Positions 22,043 to 33,296 of a DNA stretch of 64,000 bases are shown here, in pieces. Made by a program: the position numbers and the translations under genes. The notes beneath the pieces were generated by a model. The model was not told the DNA's origin, searched no databases, and saw nothing but the letters and a program-made list of their open reading frames with translations. How positions within the stretch are numbered: position 1 is the stretch's first letter; every line of letters begins with the position of its first letter. Source of the stretch: Amyelois transitella (Eukaryota > Arthropoda > Insecta > Lepidoptera > Pyralidae); the NCBI RefSeq assembly GCF_032362555.1, contig NC_083522.1, positions 3,388,001 to 3,452,000 on the forward strand. The letters are read 5' to 3'.

Positions 22043-23628
22043 TGTGTGTCCTAAGATATTTTCTCTAATATAGATGAAGAAGGAGACGTGAAAATAAATG
22101 AAATTAGATAATAAGGAAGGATTGACAAAAGGTACACATATGAAATGTATGAAGGACAACATGGTTGAAAATGATCTTCTTAAATCTTTTGTACTGAACT
22201 CTTAAAATAAATTAAATATTAATCATTTTAATCATAGTAGTGTATTAGTTTGTCCAATTTGACACTAAATTTTTTTTAAATTCAAATCAGTATTTTATTC
22301 AGAAATTAGGCATCCGCATTTTAATCAATTTAATTTATTTCTTATACTTATATTACTATTTATCAAAAAGCTACAAACTACCTAAGCACTTAAACCCATT
22401 GAGACTAGAGTTCCTTTCATATAATAGAACGAAACGGTCTTAAGAATATGTATAAATATATGAGTTGTTCAAACAAATAAGAAGCAAAATATGCAGCATA
22501 AAGCTAATTCGTTTTATAGAGCTGCAGTTTTAGCTGTAACTTCCTGAACAAGTCTGCATACCGTCTAAATTAAATTATTTGTACGTTCAAAACTTTGACA
22601 CCACATTACAGTGAACATGAGAGGCCATAATCCTCAGAAAATGAATAGAAAACGGCTACGTTAACCACCAGGCCGGGGTATTACTTTTTTCACAAAGAGT
22701 AAATAAAAAGTCTATACTAGAGCGCTTTCATATGGATATTTGCTTGGAAAAGTTAGAAGTTTATTTGTAACTATATGGTCTCAATGAAAATATGTCGGCG
22801 TGAGTTTACTTGTAGATTCTATCTCAATGGCCCATGATGAAGATAAGTGGACTCTGATAATGAATGTTTTGAAATAGTTACAAAATATTATTCTCATAAA
22901 GTGCAAGATAACGATTTTAATTTGTTTTGCTTACTTAATCATAACGAAATAACGCAACGTTATTTGGTTAACATTTGTCCCGTTTTTCTTTTCTTCTATT
23001 TAAGCACAGCCCGTTGGACTGAGGAAAAGGAGGTGAGTATCCAATCTGCTTAATTTCAATTTAAAAAAAATGTTTTTCCGAAATTTCCGTGGAAATGGAA
23101 CTTACCGAAATTTATCGTTGGTCCACTCTAATGCTCTATACAGACAGATTGTTACTCTATGGTTTTTTAAGAATCACAAACATGGCTGCACGCACGCTGC
23201 GGTCACGCAACCGTGCCGATTACCGCAGTGACCGGCCACAAAGGCTTTCCTGTCATAATTTTTAAAGAAGCCCTTCGAAAGGCCTACTGAAAAGGTATTT
23301 AACCGTTTATAGACAGTAGGTTTACAATCTAAATTTATTTTAGGAAAATGATTGGGAAAATAATTTCGTTGGATAATACATAAAAGGATTGATATAGGGT
23401 TCTCTAATCTGAAGAGTAGAGCAGCAACACTCAGTGGTTTCTTTGTGATAAAAGCATTCCTTTTAAATGTTAACATGTAAGAGCTCTTTCTTTTATTATT
23501 CTTCATTCAAAGTACAGACTATACTTACATTGATTTTTGTTGGTATCTCTGGTTGGTCTGTTCACCAACATCAGTGATTGAAACTTAAACCCGGTTGACG
23601 CATTTTTCATTATTTAGTTTATAGTACT
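22043..23628. other. AT-rich intergenic DNA
   Basis: No supported gene. A plus ORF at 22847-23053 and a minus ORF at 23174-23506 lack domains, promoters or splice context. Confidence 0.45.
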
Positions 23629-23629
23629 A

Positions 23630-23840
23630 TGAGATTTCCGGCACTTTAGAATAGAACCACTTCATATCTTTCACATGGACATCGTAAAATGCGACTAAGG
23701 GATAGGCTTGTAAACTTGGGATTCCTCTTGTATATCATGGACTAGCTGTCACTATTTAAATTTCATCATGAAGCCATACAGCTAAAAGTGGCCTTCCAGC
23801 CTTTTCGAGAGACGTAACTATATGTTTGTTCATAATTATT
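23630..23840 (+). mobile_element. SINE-1 copy, old
   Basis: Diverged plus-strand copy: TTCCGGCACTTTAGAATAGA, ACATGGACATCGTAAAATGC, GCGACTAAGGGATAGGC and a decayed tail (GAGACGTAACTATATGTTTG). Confidence 0.7.
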
Positions 23841-24114
23841 AGGTACCAGGGAGCAACTGCCTCAGCAAAAACCTAGCACAGAATCACCTTGTACAGACAA
23901 TCAAGAACTTAAAGACTAAAATGTTCTGAAAAGTTTAGTGATAAAATAACAGTATAACACTCTACGACAAGTGACTCCCAAGCTCTTGTCCGTGAAGTGC
24001 TAATGAGGTAAGCACCCGAACTTCACTTGAGAGAATGCCAAACTACAATTCGAGAGTAAAATAGTTAAATTACAGAAGAGTATTTCAGGAGTACTCAATA
24101 ATAATTGTGACACA

Positions 24115-24255
24115 AGCATCTATAGTCCAATGTTCCCGTAACGCTGAAGACCGCAACAAATGGAGGCGCATCGCTGGGGCTGCATTCTCCAAAAAAGACG
24201 CATCGTCATAAAACCACGACCACTCTGTCAAGAGTGAACGACTGAGGAGGAGGAT
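24115..24255 (+). mobile_element. C-terminal fragment of a second RTE-like LINE
   Basis: The plus-strand text GACCGCAACAAATGGAGGCG reads DRNKWRRIAG, the closing motif of RTE-type polyproteins, and is followed by frame-disrupted remnants (CCACGACCACTCTGTCAAGA). It differs from the CRDRGKWKE family elsewhere. Confidence 0.5.
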
Positions 24256-24349
24256 TTCAGGAGCATCGAAATAACAGAACGTTAGACGGTTAGGTGTAAA
24301 TCTTTCCGCGAGGTTTTACCAATATCTTTGTTGTAAGTTATTGAAGGTA

Positions 24350-24482
24350 GGTGAGGAATCGTGAGGAAACCGGCATATTCAGGCAACTGGTTGTGTAACC
24401 ATGATTTGATTTGCGTAAGGTTCACCTGCAAAGGTTGCGGAGGTCACACGGTAGTTGCTTCTTGAAAAACGCAACCGGCACT
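24350..24482 (-). repeat. SINE-2 type repeat, minus strand
   Basis: AATCGTGAGGAAACCGGCAT and CACCTGCAAAGGTTGCGGAG are reverse matches to the SINE-2 family described at 16.66 kb. Confidence 0.55.
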
Positions 24483-24919
24483 GATTTTTATTTGTATATT
24501 AACTTAGTAACTTATTAATGTGCCGTTTCTGAAATCAGTGCTAAATTTCAAAACACCAAGGAATTTTACGAATTAAGGATCTTTCTAGATAACGGCACAC
24601 AATTATATGTTAACATAACTAACTAATGGATAGACTCTTTATTGCACCATGAGAAAAAGAAAAAAAAACACAGTTAATAAGGTACAAAGGCGGACTAAAG
24701 AATCGTTAAAGCCCAAAATTATAAGTTATCATAACTAAAAACGTATTTGAAGAAAGTCTGTGTGTGAAATTCTTATTTTAGGCGACCAAATCTGTGAAAT
24801 CTTATATTTGTTACGTTGTTTGTTAAGTTACTTTAGTAAAACGAAACATTTGTTTTATCTCAGAAATTAAACACAAAGAGAGCAAGGGAGAATTAAACAT
24901 ATATCATATAATTAAGATT

Positions 24920-25230
24920 TTATACCTTGCGGGGAAGACAGAGCCAACGGTCCCTAAAAGATTTAAAGTTACGTTAAGCATTGAGTTTCAAATAGTGACA
25001 GGTAGCTAGCCTATAGCCTAAAATAAGAATACCAAATTTATTAGCCTCCCCTTGATAGACTTTTACAATCTGCACGGGAAGAGAAACGGTTGGCACACAC
25101 TAGATTTCCCTCGCTACCAGGCCAGCATGGAAGCTTGCACTAGATAATGTGCGCCTATTCCCTTTGTCGCCTTTTACGACATCCATGGGAAAGAGATAGA
25201 AGGTCCTATTCTAAACCACACGGCACATGT
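24920..25230 (-). mobile_element. SINE-1, minus strand, one old copy plus a head fragment
   Basis: 24925-25110 is a diverged reverse copy (CTTGCGGGGAAGACAGAGCC). 25150-25228 adds a better-kept reverse head (TCGCCTTTTACGACATCCAT to AACCACACGGCAC). Two insertions, or one with an internal insertion, are possible. Confidence 0.6.
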
Positions 25231-25239
25231 TTTATCAAC

Positions 25240-26100
25240 GTCCGTAAATCAGCGGCTTTCGGCTGTAAAACATGCCAGTCGCGTTTTCTTTTTCTTAGAT
25301 ATTTTTGTCATTGCAAACTTCGATAAAGTATAAAGATTTTTTTAATACTTTACCGAAGATTGAAAATTAAAATATTCAGATCTAAATTATCAATATTTAA
25401 CAAGTGACTAGTTCCGCCGTCGCAGACTGACACTGGCCGTAGTGCTAACGAGTTAAGTAACGTAACTTGGAAACTTGACTACGTGCCAAAGTGTGCAAGC
25501 TGGCGGCTTGAGTTGTTTATCAAATTGTCATAAACTGCGGCGAGCTTAGAAACAACAGCCACGTTATCAGGTTTATCTTTGATAAGACATAAAAGTCATG
25601 CAGCAAAACTGTAGCTTGAATACATGCTAAATTTTTTGTACCTACATATATTAACATCTGACTCTCATCTTTATAATGACCGGCACTAAGTAGCGTCTGG
25701 GCCAAGAGTCCGTTTTCCGCCATCTTTTCCACTATTTTTACTCGCTTGTCATTTTTTGACAGAATTTTAACCTACTCTTTCTACCCAGACTTAGCCAGAC
25801 ATTGGTTCTTCAGATTAGACTATCTGACCGGATTCTACAAATTTATCATTAACCAGGCATTTTCCAATTGGAATCTAAGAGTGGAAAGGTCCAATTATTA
25901 CAGTAGAAATAAAAATAGATAATTTTTTAAAGTAGGGTACAAGGTAACGCGTAGACGTAGAGTCACAGTAAATGCTTATTCATCATATCTGCTTACAGGG
26001 AGACTTGACTTTCTTTGACCGACGGATGATCTTCGATGATAGGGATTAATCAAACAAAATGTAAAAGTCAACAGTTTTTCTTTTTTAATGTAGCCTTATA
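25240..26100. other. Intergenic DNA
   Basis: No supported gene. 25912-25965 is a weak reverse match to the LINE 3' tail (TAAAGTAGGGTACAAGGTAA). The minus ORF at 25520-25732 has no domain. Confidence 0.4.
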
Positions 26101-26261
26101 ATCTGTGTTTTGCAAAAAAAAATGGTTGTTACTACAACGTTAAAATAAAACGTGCATTGTAGGTCTCAGTAATATTTATATTGAAAGTAAAGTTCATGAT
26201 TGCGAATAATAACGTAATATATCAAAACGACCTATATTTTTAAAAACATCTTCGTCTCATC

Positions 26262-27026
26262 TTAAACAATTTGCTGAGTGGTCTGGGCTCCGTTGTTGAA
26301 GTAGTTCATGACTACGTTAAGCCAAGATTGCAGAGTGGACATAATTCCTGCGTCTTCGGGCCCGTTGACGGTTACTTGGACTGCGCCATCATTGTAAATT
26401 TCACCAAATTGTTGCGCAGGCGCTGGTAGGGATTCTGAGATATCAGGCACTTCAGGGACGACGGGTTCGGGGATTACTACTGGGGAAGGTACAACTTCGG
26501 GCGCGACTAATTCAGGAAGAACGATTGGGGATGGAACAACCTCAGGGGCTACGGGTGCCTCAGGAAGTATGATAGGTTCAGGGGCTACTTCAGGCAAAAC
26601 CGGTGAAGTCTCTGGACCAGGAACGACTTCAGGAGCAATAGGCAAAGGTACGACAATAGGAGATGGGGCGACTTCATTTTCGATTACGATCGGCAAAGTC
26701 TGGATTGGTTCAACTTCTGTTTCTATGACTTGGACGGGGTCAACTTCGTTTTCTGCGTTTTCTACAACTTGTACAGGGTGGGCTTCAACTTCAGCTGCAG
26801 CGACAGCTTCAGCGATGCCAGCGGCGCTGAATGGATGAAGCAAGTCAGTAGAAGCGGCTACTTGGCCGTCTACATGTTCTTTCAGCTTGATATCAACGAT
26901 GTCTCCGATATCAAGAGCTTGTCCTTCAGGCAATCCATTTACAACGACTTCCACCGGGTTTCCAGCATCTTCCACAGGGGCGGAGGCAACAAACGCCACA
27001 AAGAGTGTCAGCAGTAGGAATTTCAT
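26262..27026 (-). CDS. Secreted Pro/Val-rich protein, 254 aa
   Basis: The single coding exon starts MKFLLLTLFVAFVASA, a clear signal peptide, so the product is exported. Residues 17-65 are acidic with VVVNGLPEGQ. Residues 80-205 are a low-complexity Val/Pro/Glu/Ile region with repeated VAPEVVPSPIVLPE-type units of about 14 residues, which fits an extended matrix, cuticle or silk-like protein. The C-terminus (VQVTVNGPEDAG, then LNVVMNYFNNG) weakly recalls the L-N-x2-M-x3-F end of the module in the neighbouring genes. The MKFL start and DPVQVIE text also resemble the genes at 37.2 and 42-44 kb. The ATG is preceded by TTTTTCTGAAG, a possible splice acceptor, with a possible donor (CGCAG/GTAAGC) at 27459; alternatively a TATAAATA at 27075-27082 drives it directly. 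I do not recognise a named family. Confidence 0.85.
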   Translation of the reverse strand: MKFLLLTLFVAFVASAPVEDAGNPVEVVVNGLPEGQALDIGDIVDIKLKEHVDGQVAASTDLLHPFSAAGIAEAVAAAEVEAHPVQVVENAENEVDPVQVIETEVEPIQTLPIVIENEVAPSPIVVPLPIAPEVVPGPETSPVLPEVAPEPIILPEAPVAPEVVPSPIVLPELVAPEVVPSPVVIPEPVVPEVPDISESLPAPAQQFGEIYNDGAVQVTVNGPEDAGIMSTLQSWLNVVMNYFNNGAQTTQQIV

Positions 27027-27074
27027 TTTGACCTTCAGAAAAATAAATATATTTTCAATTATAATTACAATTGA

Positions 27075-27082
27075 TATTTATA
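27075..27082 (-). promoter_or_regulatory. Candidate TATA box of the 26.3-kb gene
   Basis: TATAAATA on the minus strand, 49 bp before the ATG. If used, the transcript would start near 27050 with a short leader. An upstream first exon ending at 27460 is the competing model. Confidence 0.35.
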
Positions 27083-27119
27083 TACGAATTAGGTATATAA
27101 AATGTAGTTTATGAAAGTC

Positions 27120-27980
27120 ACTGTCATTATGTCACACTTCTTTCAAGAACTTGAATGTCATTCGCAAGTCTCTCATAGAAATCAAAAACGTACCATCATA
27201 AAACACACTTGAGCCCTCTTCACCCCTCTGGGTCACATCAAACTTAACATTACGTTTTTTTTTATTTATTCAACGTAATTAGATAGGTACTAATTAGGTA
27301 GGTACTAACAAAAATATCTACTTATAGTAGCTTAATTTCAAAAGATTTTTGTTATTTCTTAAAAAAAATTATAATGGTTATTATATGTATGTTATGTGTA
27401 TCTATGTTTCACTAAAGAAACCCTCATTTTGATCAAGTTAATAAATAAACTGTGCTTACCTGCGTTCTTGACGAAGGTTAAATGCCTTATGCCAAAAAGA
27501 AACTATTGTAGATAATTGAAATAACAATTTTGCGTCATATCAAAACTATAATAAAGATACAAGTCTTAAGATTTAACTAATCTTTTCAAGGAAAGTCAGA
27601 ATAATTTATTGTTAATAGTTAATATCTAATTGATTAAAGATACTTCCGTAGCTTGTAATTGGGAGCTGTAATTTATTTTTTATCGTTTATTGAGTTGTAA
27701 AGTTATTATCAGTTTATTGTCCTAAAAAACGTACTACCAGTGAATGAAATCATGTACTTTTTTTTTTTATTATATGAAGGATTAAAGAGCTAACGCTAGC
27801 GCCATCTAACTATCATGCAATGTAACAAGATATATATATTTCTTGAAATTCAACCTTGCTTTTCAGTAGAATTTTACTTTAGTTATATTTTAAATATTAT
27901 AGATGTCGCTCCTATTTACAACAAATATCTTCCGACAAGACATTCACTAGTAAACGGAATGAACGCATATTATTCTGATT
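27120..27980. other. Intergenic DNA
   Basis: Only the possible 5' exon donor at 27459 (see the 26.3-kb gene) was noted. No other exon or repeat was recognised. Confidence 0.4.
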
Positions 27981-27984
27981 TCTT

Positions 27985-28245
27985 TTATCGTGTGGTTCCC
28001 GGCACCAATACAAAAAAGAATAGGACAACTCCATCTCTTTCCCGAGGATGTCGTAAAAGGCGACTAAGGGATAGGCTTACAAACTTGGGATTCTTTTTTC
28101 GGTGATGGGCTAGCAACCTGCCACTATTTGAATCTCAATTCTACCATTAAGCCAAAAAGCTGAATGTGGCCATTCAGTCTTTTCAAGACTGTTGGCTCTG
28201 TCTACCCCGCAAGGAAGATAGACGTGACCATATGTATGTATGTTA
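27985..28245 (+). mobile_element. SINE-1 copy
   Basis: Complete unit from TCGTGTGGTTCCCGGCACCA to GACGTGACCATATGTATGTA. Well kept; the target-site duplication is unclear. Confidence 0.88.
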
Positions 28246-28299
28246 TTTTATCAACGTTATAATATGTATATCCCTAATATTACATTATAAAATATAGCA

Positions 28300-28460
28300 A
28301 AAGTTACTAATATTATAAAATGCGAAAGTAATTTTGTTTGTTTATGTGTAACCTCTTGTCGCGTTATCTATTTAATCAATGAAATTTTGCGTATATATAA
28401 TTAAGACTTTGAAGAAGTTAGAATACTTTCATCCCGGTAATAACTATAGTTCTCGTATCA
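28300..28460 (+). repeat. Lepidopteran interspersed repeat, same family as 15.0 and 44.2 kb
   Basis: TAATATTATAAAATGCGAAA, GTTTGTTTATGTGTAACCTC and CATCCCGGTAATAACTATAG. 3' part lost. Confidence 0.55.
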
Positions 28461-28469
28461 ATATAAATT

Positions 28470-30020
28470 GAAATAATCCGGTTTCAATGTTGGATTAATC
28501 TCCAAACTCACAAGTCAAAACTACATAGGTACACAACAAACCATACCTTTAATAGATTGAAACCCTTACGTTAGTATTAATATCTCTGTGTCTTTGTTTT
28601 TTATACGAGTAAAAGCAATGAATTGTAAAAAGCTTTTTTTATCCAACAAAAAATCGATTTGCCATATTCCAGAAAAAATTTCGGTTGTCTATTTGTTTTA
28701 TCTATCTTTTAATATAAAACAATTTTAAATAAAGATATTTTATTGTTAAAAATACTTATTAAGATCAAAGTTATTACCTAAATTCACCAAAAAAATAATA
28801 ATTCAACAAAAAATAATTGGTGAATTTGATACAGGTATAAATTTAGTTTGCTTCTATGAGCTTCTTCTATCTTCTAGCATTATGAGAAAGAAAATAAAAC
28901 TCGTAGGTACTGTTTGATACCCATGTTTATTCGTAATTGAACCCCGTGTCAGAGTTACAAAACAAAATCCAATTTAAAACCTCAAAGACGTTCGATATCA
29001 CTTTTCCTACTAGGAATTGTGTTCTTGTTTCAAAAAATAACAGTCATAAACAATCAATAAACATCAGTTTTATCGATAGTTTATGTTTTTCATTATACCG
29101 AACAATATTCATCAAATTTGAACGTAATATAATCCAGCTTCCACCGTCTGAAGATTTCGACAGACGCACCATGTCATAAATTGCATATTAAAGTTGATGA
29201 AAAATGGTTTCAATTACTCTGGATGCATTGATAATGGAGTTGGCTTTCAATTCGGGCTTTAGTTTTTTGTTATTCAGCTTTATACAACCACTTCTATGAT
29301 CGGCGGATTCTGTAACAAGAAGGATGTTTATTTTTATTCTTGGTCAATGAATTTTATTATTGCAGGTTTGTGACCACTTAGCTCTAAAGCGAATTTAGTA
29401 ATCATAATCTTTAACTGCGCAAAACCGCTAAAATCAGTTCGAAATAATAAGCTATTCGAACCGTAGTCGATCATAATTTTCAATGTGCATTGACTTGTAT
29501 TGAAGTGAAGATACCTAATTTTACCCTTTGTGGGCTCTAGATTTTTACAATTTGACAAATACGGCTATTCAACGTTTTAAAAGAAACCCAGGAATACTGC
29601 TTTAATTTTATATTAAGACCATGAAAGTTATTACATTTTTTTAACGCAATTTACATATCTACTTAAGGTAAAGCAGAAACCTATGTTTTTACTCCAAATG
29701 GGATTTTGAATTTTCCAAACCTGTCTTTTCAGGAAGGTTAAAAAATTCTCATGTCTTATTGGAGTAAATCAAAGCTGTGTTTACCCTTTTAAGTTTGCAG
29801 ACCGTTTGTCTTGGTTAAATTAATTCTGAAATAGTAAATGTTCACATCAGTTTAAATTTATTATTTCCCTTGTTGTACTTTCTAGAATTCATAATATAAG
29901 CGTGAATATCTTATAATAAAATGAGAAAAAGGATTTAACAATTAAGAAGTCAATAAAACGAATTCTGTTCAATTCCCACTCTTTATTAAATTTTGTGATC
30001 CGATTCCATATTTGAGTTAC
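28470..30020. other. AT-rich intergenic DNA
   Basis: No supported gene. The 74-codon minus frame at 29334-29558 has protein-like composition but no start context, splice partners or homology I can name. Confidence 0.35.
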
Positions 30021-30034
30021 AATATAAAATTCTA

Positions 30035-30125
30035 TACAAAACTACTAGCGTTTCGTAACGACCACTGCTGAGAAGAAACGCCGAAAGAAACTCAGTTACA
30101 GTATTGGCCCGCTTTCGAGTTCTTT
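30035..30125 (+). mobile_element. LINE 3' fragment
   Basis: AACTACTAGCGTTTCGTAAC, GAGAAGAAACGCCGAAAGAA and ACTCAGTTACAGTATTGGCC look like the 3' end of a retroelement. No ORF. Confidence 0.35.
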
Positions 30126-30373
30126 ATTCAAAAAATAATAAAATGCAAACAGTTTTACCAACAGTTCAAACACATCTTACTGCATCGGTAACTACACCCA
30201 GAATTTTGCTCTTTATTATAAAATATATTTGATATAGAATTTAAGTAGGTAATGGCAAAATAGGTAACTCTTTGTTTGGACTTCATACGATGGAATTGGT
30301 TTTTAATTTGGATTATCTGAAGACAAAAGTTTTTTGACGGGGAATGAGGTTTTAATTTTGTCCTTGTTTAGAT

Positions 30374-32253
30374 TTATTTGCCCATTCCTCTCATGACCGG
30401 TGGTGTCTGAAAAAAAGAAAATTATACCGTGTTAGAATTCTATTCTATATTCAGTTCTAGAATATTTATTGTTCCAACCATGACTACTGCAGGAGCAAAA
30501 ATTTAATGCAGAACAATTGCAATCGTTGGACGAATAATTAAGCGTTTCATAAGGCATGTACAAATCCTGTCTTAGTCCCTCACGGGGTAGACAATAATCG
30601 CAAAACTCAAAGCCACGTTAAGCTGATGACTTTTGATGAATTGACATTCAGAGAAAGCGAAAGGTTGCTAGCCTATCGCCTAAAATAAACCGAACATAAT
30701 AAACTCCTTTGAATTACTTTTGCAATCTGCTTAGCATGGCAGTGTTTATTCCTTCACAACCAGACACCATGGAACCAAGTCTTTTTTTAAGAGTAATTAA
30801 GATTCCTTGTAGTCAATAATCAAATTAAATTCTTTCGCATACTGCGTATTATCTTTTATATTCATAATTCATAGGCTATTGATAGCATAAGCATTTTAAA
30901 TTTATATAAAACTGTTTTTCAATAGCGTGACGAGTCAGTCCGCCGCAAACCTCCCTTTAGATCGGTCCGTGTATTTTATCAATTTTCTTTATAACATCGT
31001 GTGTGTAGTTAATAAATAATTTTCTTTACTTAGCAATATATTTGTGTTTTTTTAAAGGACCCTCGGAGCGCCTTTCTTACGACAATTTTTAAAATTGGGT
31101 ACTATGAATAACGATTATTAATTATGTTTACCCACTCTTTCTTTAGGCGATGGGCTAGAAACCTGTCACTATTTGTATCTCAATTCTATCATTAAACCAA
31201 ATAGCTGAACGTGGCCTATAGTCTTTCCAAGACCGTTGGCTTTGTCTTCCCCACAAGGGATATAGACGTGACCATATGTATGTATGTATGTTTACCCTAT
31301 TGTTGCCCATGCCTGTTGCGGGCATCATTCCGCCACCCATCGTGGGCTTCATCATCATTGGAGGGTAGTCGACATGAGCTTGAACTGCCTGAAATTTATC
31401 AAAATTTAATATAATATTTAATATATACACAAATTGAGTTAGCCTCGAAGTAAGTTCGAAGTCTCGAACTTACTTATCGTATAGTATCGTTGAGTTAGTA
31501 CTCAACGATACTATATTTTACAACAAATACTTATATAGATAAGTAAATATAAGTACATATGAGTAAAATATAAGATAAAATATAAGTTAGTTAATATATT
31601 TAAGATTATATATATATTTTTTACAATAGCAAAGCATGTACTGAAATTTCCACATTTTGATTTATACTTAATCGGCGCTTGTAGCTCTTGTCACCGACTT
31701 CGCTCGCATACACTATTTATGACATACATAATTACATATGACATAGAACAAAATCCTCGTGTACGAATACGCGAGCAACAGCTAGTTTTTATTTTTAGGG
31801 GTCCAACATGTGATTCCCGGCAGTTTAGTAGGACCACTTTATCACATTCGTTAAGTGCAGCTTTTACCAGGATTCAATAAGGATTAGGTGCATACATAGG
31901 TTGCAGAGTTCAAATGAGAGTCGCTTCATATAGAAACCTGGTTTACCCAATCTGGTATCATGGTCAAAGAGAGCAACCCCGGACTCCTCATCAAGAGAGT
32001 GAAGTTGTGGCGGCTTCAGTAATGTAACACACCATCAGCCAATCAATAAATAGACATTTCGCTGCTATTGGTTGAGCGCGTCGTATCCTCACTGTGATTG
32101 GCTGATGGCATGTGACATAAGTTAAGACGGTACAAGGCTGCAACCAGGAGGAAGAAAATCTATGGATATACAGAAATATATTATTATGTATATGGAACTT
32201 ACCGCAAAGGCAGCGAAGAAGCAAAGAATGCTAAAAAGGAATAGTACTCTCAT
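30374..32253 (-). CDS. Small secreted Met/Gly/Pro-rich peptide, three coding exons, 58 aa
   Basis: Exon 1 (32203-32253) encodes exactly a signal peptide, MRVLFLFSILCFFAAFA, and ends at GCG/GTAAGT. Exon 2 (31296-31388) follows acceptor AATTTCAG and encodes AVQAHVDYPPMMMKPTMGGG plus MMPATGMGNNR, ending AGG/GTAAAC. Exon 3 (30374-30406) follows TTTTTTTCAG and encodes TPPVMRGMGK, then TAA. All junctions are phase 0, so the frame is continuous. The mature peptide is about 40 residues with seven or eight Met and no Cys. TATA and initiator elements lie just upstream of exon 1. Function unknown; an immune or cuticle peptide is possible but not shown. The exon 2 donor abuts the tail of a SINE. Exons this short are easily missed. 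Confidence 0.8.
30555..30745 (-). mobile_element. SINE-1 remnant, minus strand
   Basis: Diverged reverse copy (CCCTCACGGGGTAGACAATA, GGTTGCTAGCCTATCGCCTA). Lies in intron 2 territory of the small-peptide gene. Confidence 0.6.
31137..31292 (+). mobile_element. SINE-1 3' part inside the small-peptide gene
   Basis: Begins TTAGGCGATGGGCTAGAAAC and ends ATATGTATGTATGTATG at 31290. The tail touches the exon 2 donor (reverse complement GTAAAC at 31290-31295). 5' truncated, inserted opposite to the gene. Confidence 0.85.
31440..31515. repeat. Two adjacent perfect hairpins made of SINE-3 tail sequence
   Basis: First hairpin: arms AAGTAAGTTCGA (31448-31459) and TCGAACTTACTT (31464-31475), 4-nt loop. 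Second hairpin: arms TATAGTATCGTTGAGT (31480-31495) and ACTCAACGATACTATA (31500-31515), 4-nt loop. The text matches the 3' end of the tRNA-derived repeats at 42.96 and 61.77 kb. Confidence 0.8.
31900..31995. repeat. SINE-2 type fragment
   Basis: GAGAGTCGCTTCATATAGAA, CCTGGTTTACCCAATCTGG and ATCATGGTCAAAGAG are a partial reverse match to the SINE-2 family. Confidence 0.4.
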
Positions 32254-32272
32254 CTTCAAGTCCAGTGAAATG

Positions 32273-32310
32273 AAACTGATGCTGCGTTCACAATCCGCAT
32301 CCCTTTTATA
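32273..32310 (-). promoter_or_regulatory. Core promoter of the small-peptide gene
   Basis: TATAAAAG (32310-32303) and an arthropod initiator TCAGTTT (32279-32273) are spaced about 33 bp apart, giving a leader of about 24 nt before the ATG at 32253. The spacing and both motifs match the insect consensus. Confidence 0.8.
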
Positions 32311-32504
32311 CGATTTCAATGATATTTTTATGGAAAAATACTTATTTAAATAATTGCCGTTTAAATTGCAAAGCATTGCAATAAGTTATACACAGTTTAT
32401 CATGGTCAATAAAATTTTTCATGAAGACCATATCATTGGTTGCTAGGTGATAGGAAGCTATAGTACATACTACTTTATAAAACTAGTAATATTTTTTAAT
32501 TATC

Positions 32505-32700
32505 ATCTTTGAGGCGTTAGTTACGGTCGTATCCTCTCCGCCTTTCTTTCACCTCTTATGTAGAGAAGTACTCGGGATCTGCTTCTTGACCACGATCATG
32601 AAAAAAAGTCATGGTTTGGTTAAGATTTTTACACGAAACGACACCCATAGTCCCTTACTACCTCCAGAATCTTTGGTTCCACAAATAAAACTGCTACTGA
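32505..32700 (+). repeat. SINE-2 type repeat
   Basis: TTTTTACACGAAACGACACC and CCTCCAGAATCTTTGGTTCC match the SINE-2 family. The upstream part, CGTATCCTCTCCGCCTTTCT, is diverged. Confidence 0.55.
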
Positions 32701-32704
32701 ATTA

Positions 32705-33290
32705 ATTAACGTTATTTTATTATTGAGTACTTAATTAAAATTTTGTAATATTATACAAAAACTTAGTTTGAACTATCTTTACACGAAATGCATATCATTT
32801 GATTGTTGATATAAAAATTATCTTATCAAAATGTTATTATTTAGGTAGTTTATTTTGTGTACGTTAGCTTAATTGAACAATAAACCAAGTTGTTAAAGTT
32901 TAGGAACAGAATAAGTTTTCACAAAATGTGTGGTTTGCCAAAACGAAAAATAAGTGATGCTCCTTAGGTAATTATGTTAAAAATTAGTAGATACCTATTA
33001 TTGGATATTGTAATGAAGCTGCGTAAAATGAACAATCAACCAAAAAAAGTATAATCTGGTTTAAACACTTTTCGGATAGGTATACCATGTTTTAATTTTA
33101 ATTTTGCACGGAAAGAATATGAATAAGTAGTTGGCAAATATGAACCTACCTAATAGTCTTCTTAGAAGCTATCCATTCAGTTTACGATCTTGATTTTTAA
33201 TAAATAGATACTATTCATAAAAAGAAATATCCCAAAGAAGGTAAACTAGAAAGTTATAAAGGTAATTCGTTTACAGTATTATCGTCTTAA
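32705..33290. other. AT-rich intergenic DNA
   Basis: No gene or repeat recognised; contains the 3' flank of the 33.3-kb gene. Confidence 0.4.
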
Positions 33291-33296
33291 AATAAC

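Noticed and set aside
29334-29558. 74-codon minus-strand frame with protein-like composition
   Set aside because: No acceptor or donor pair, promoter or family resemblance that I can support.
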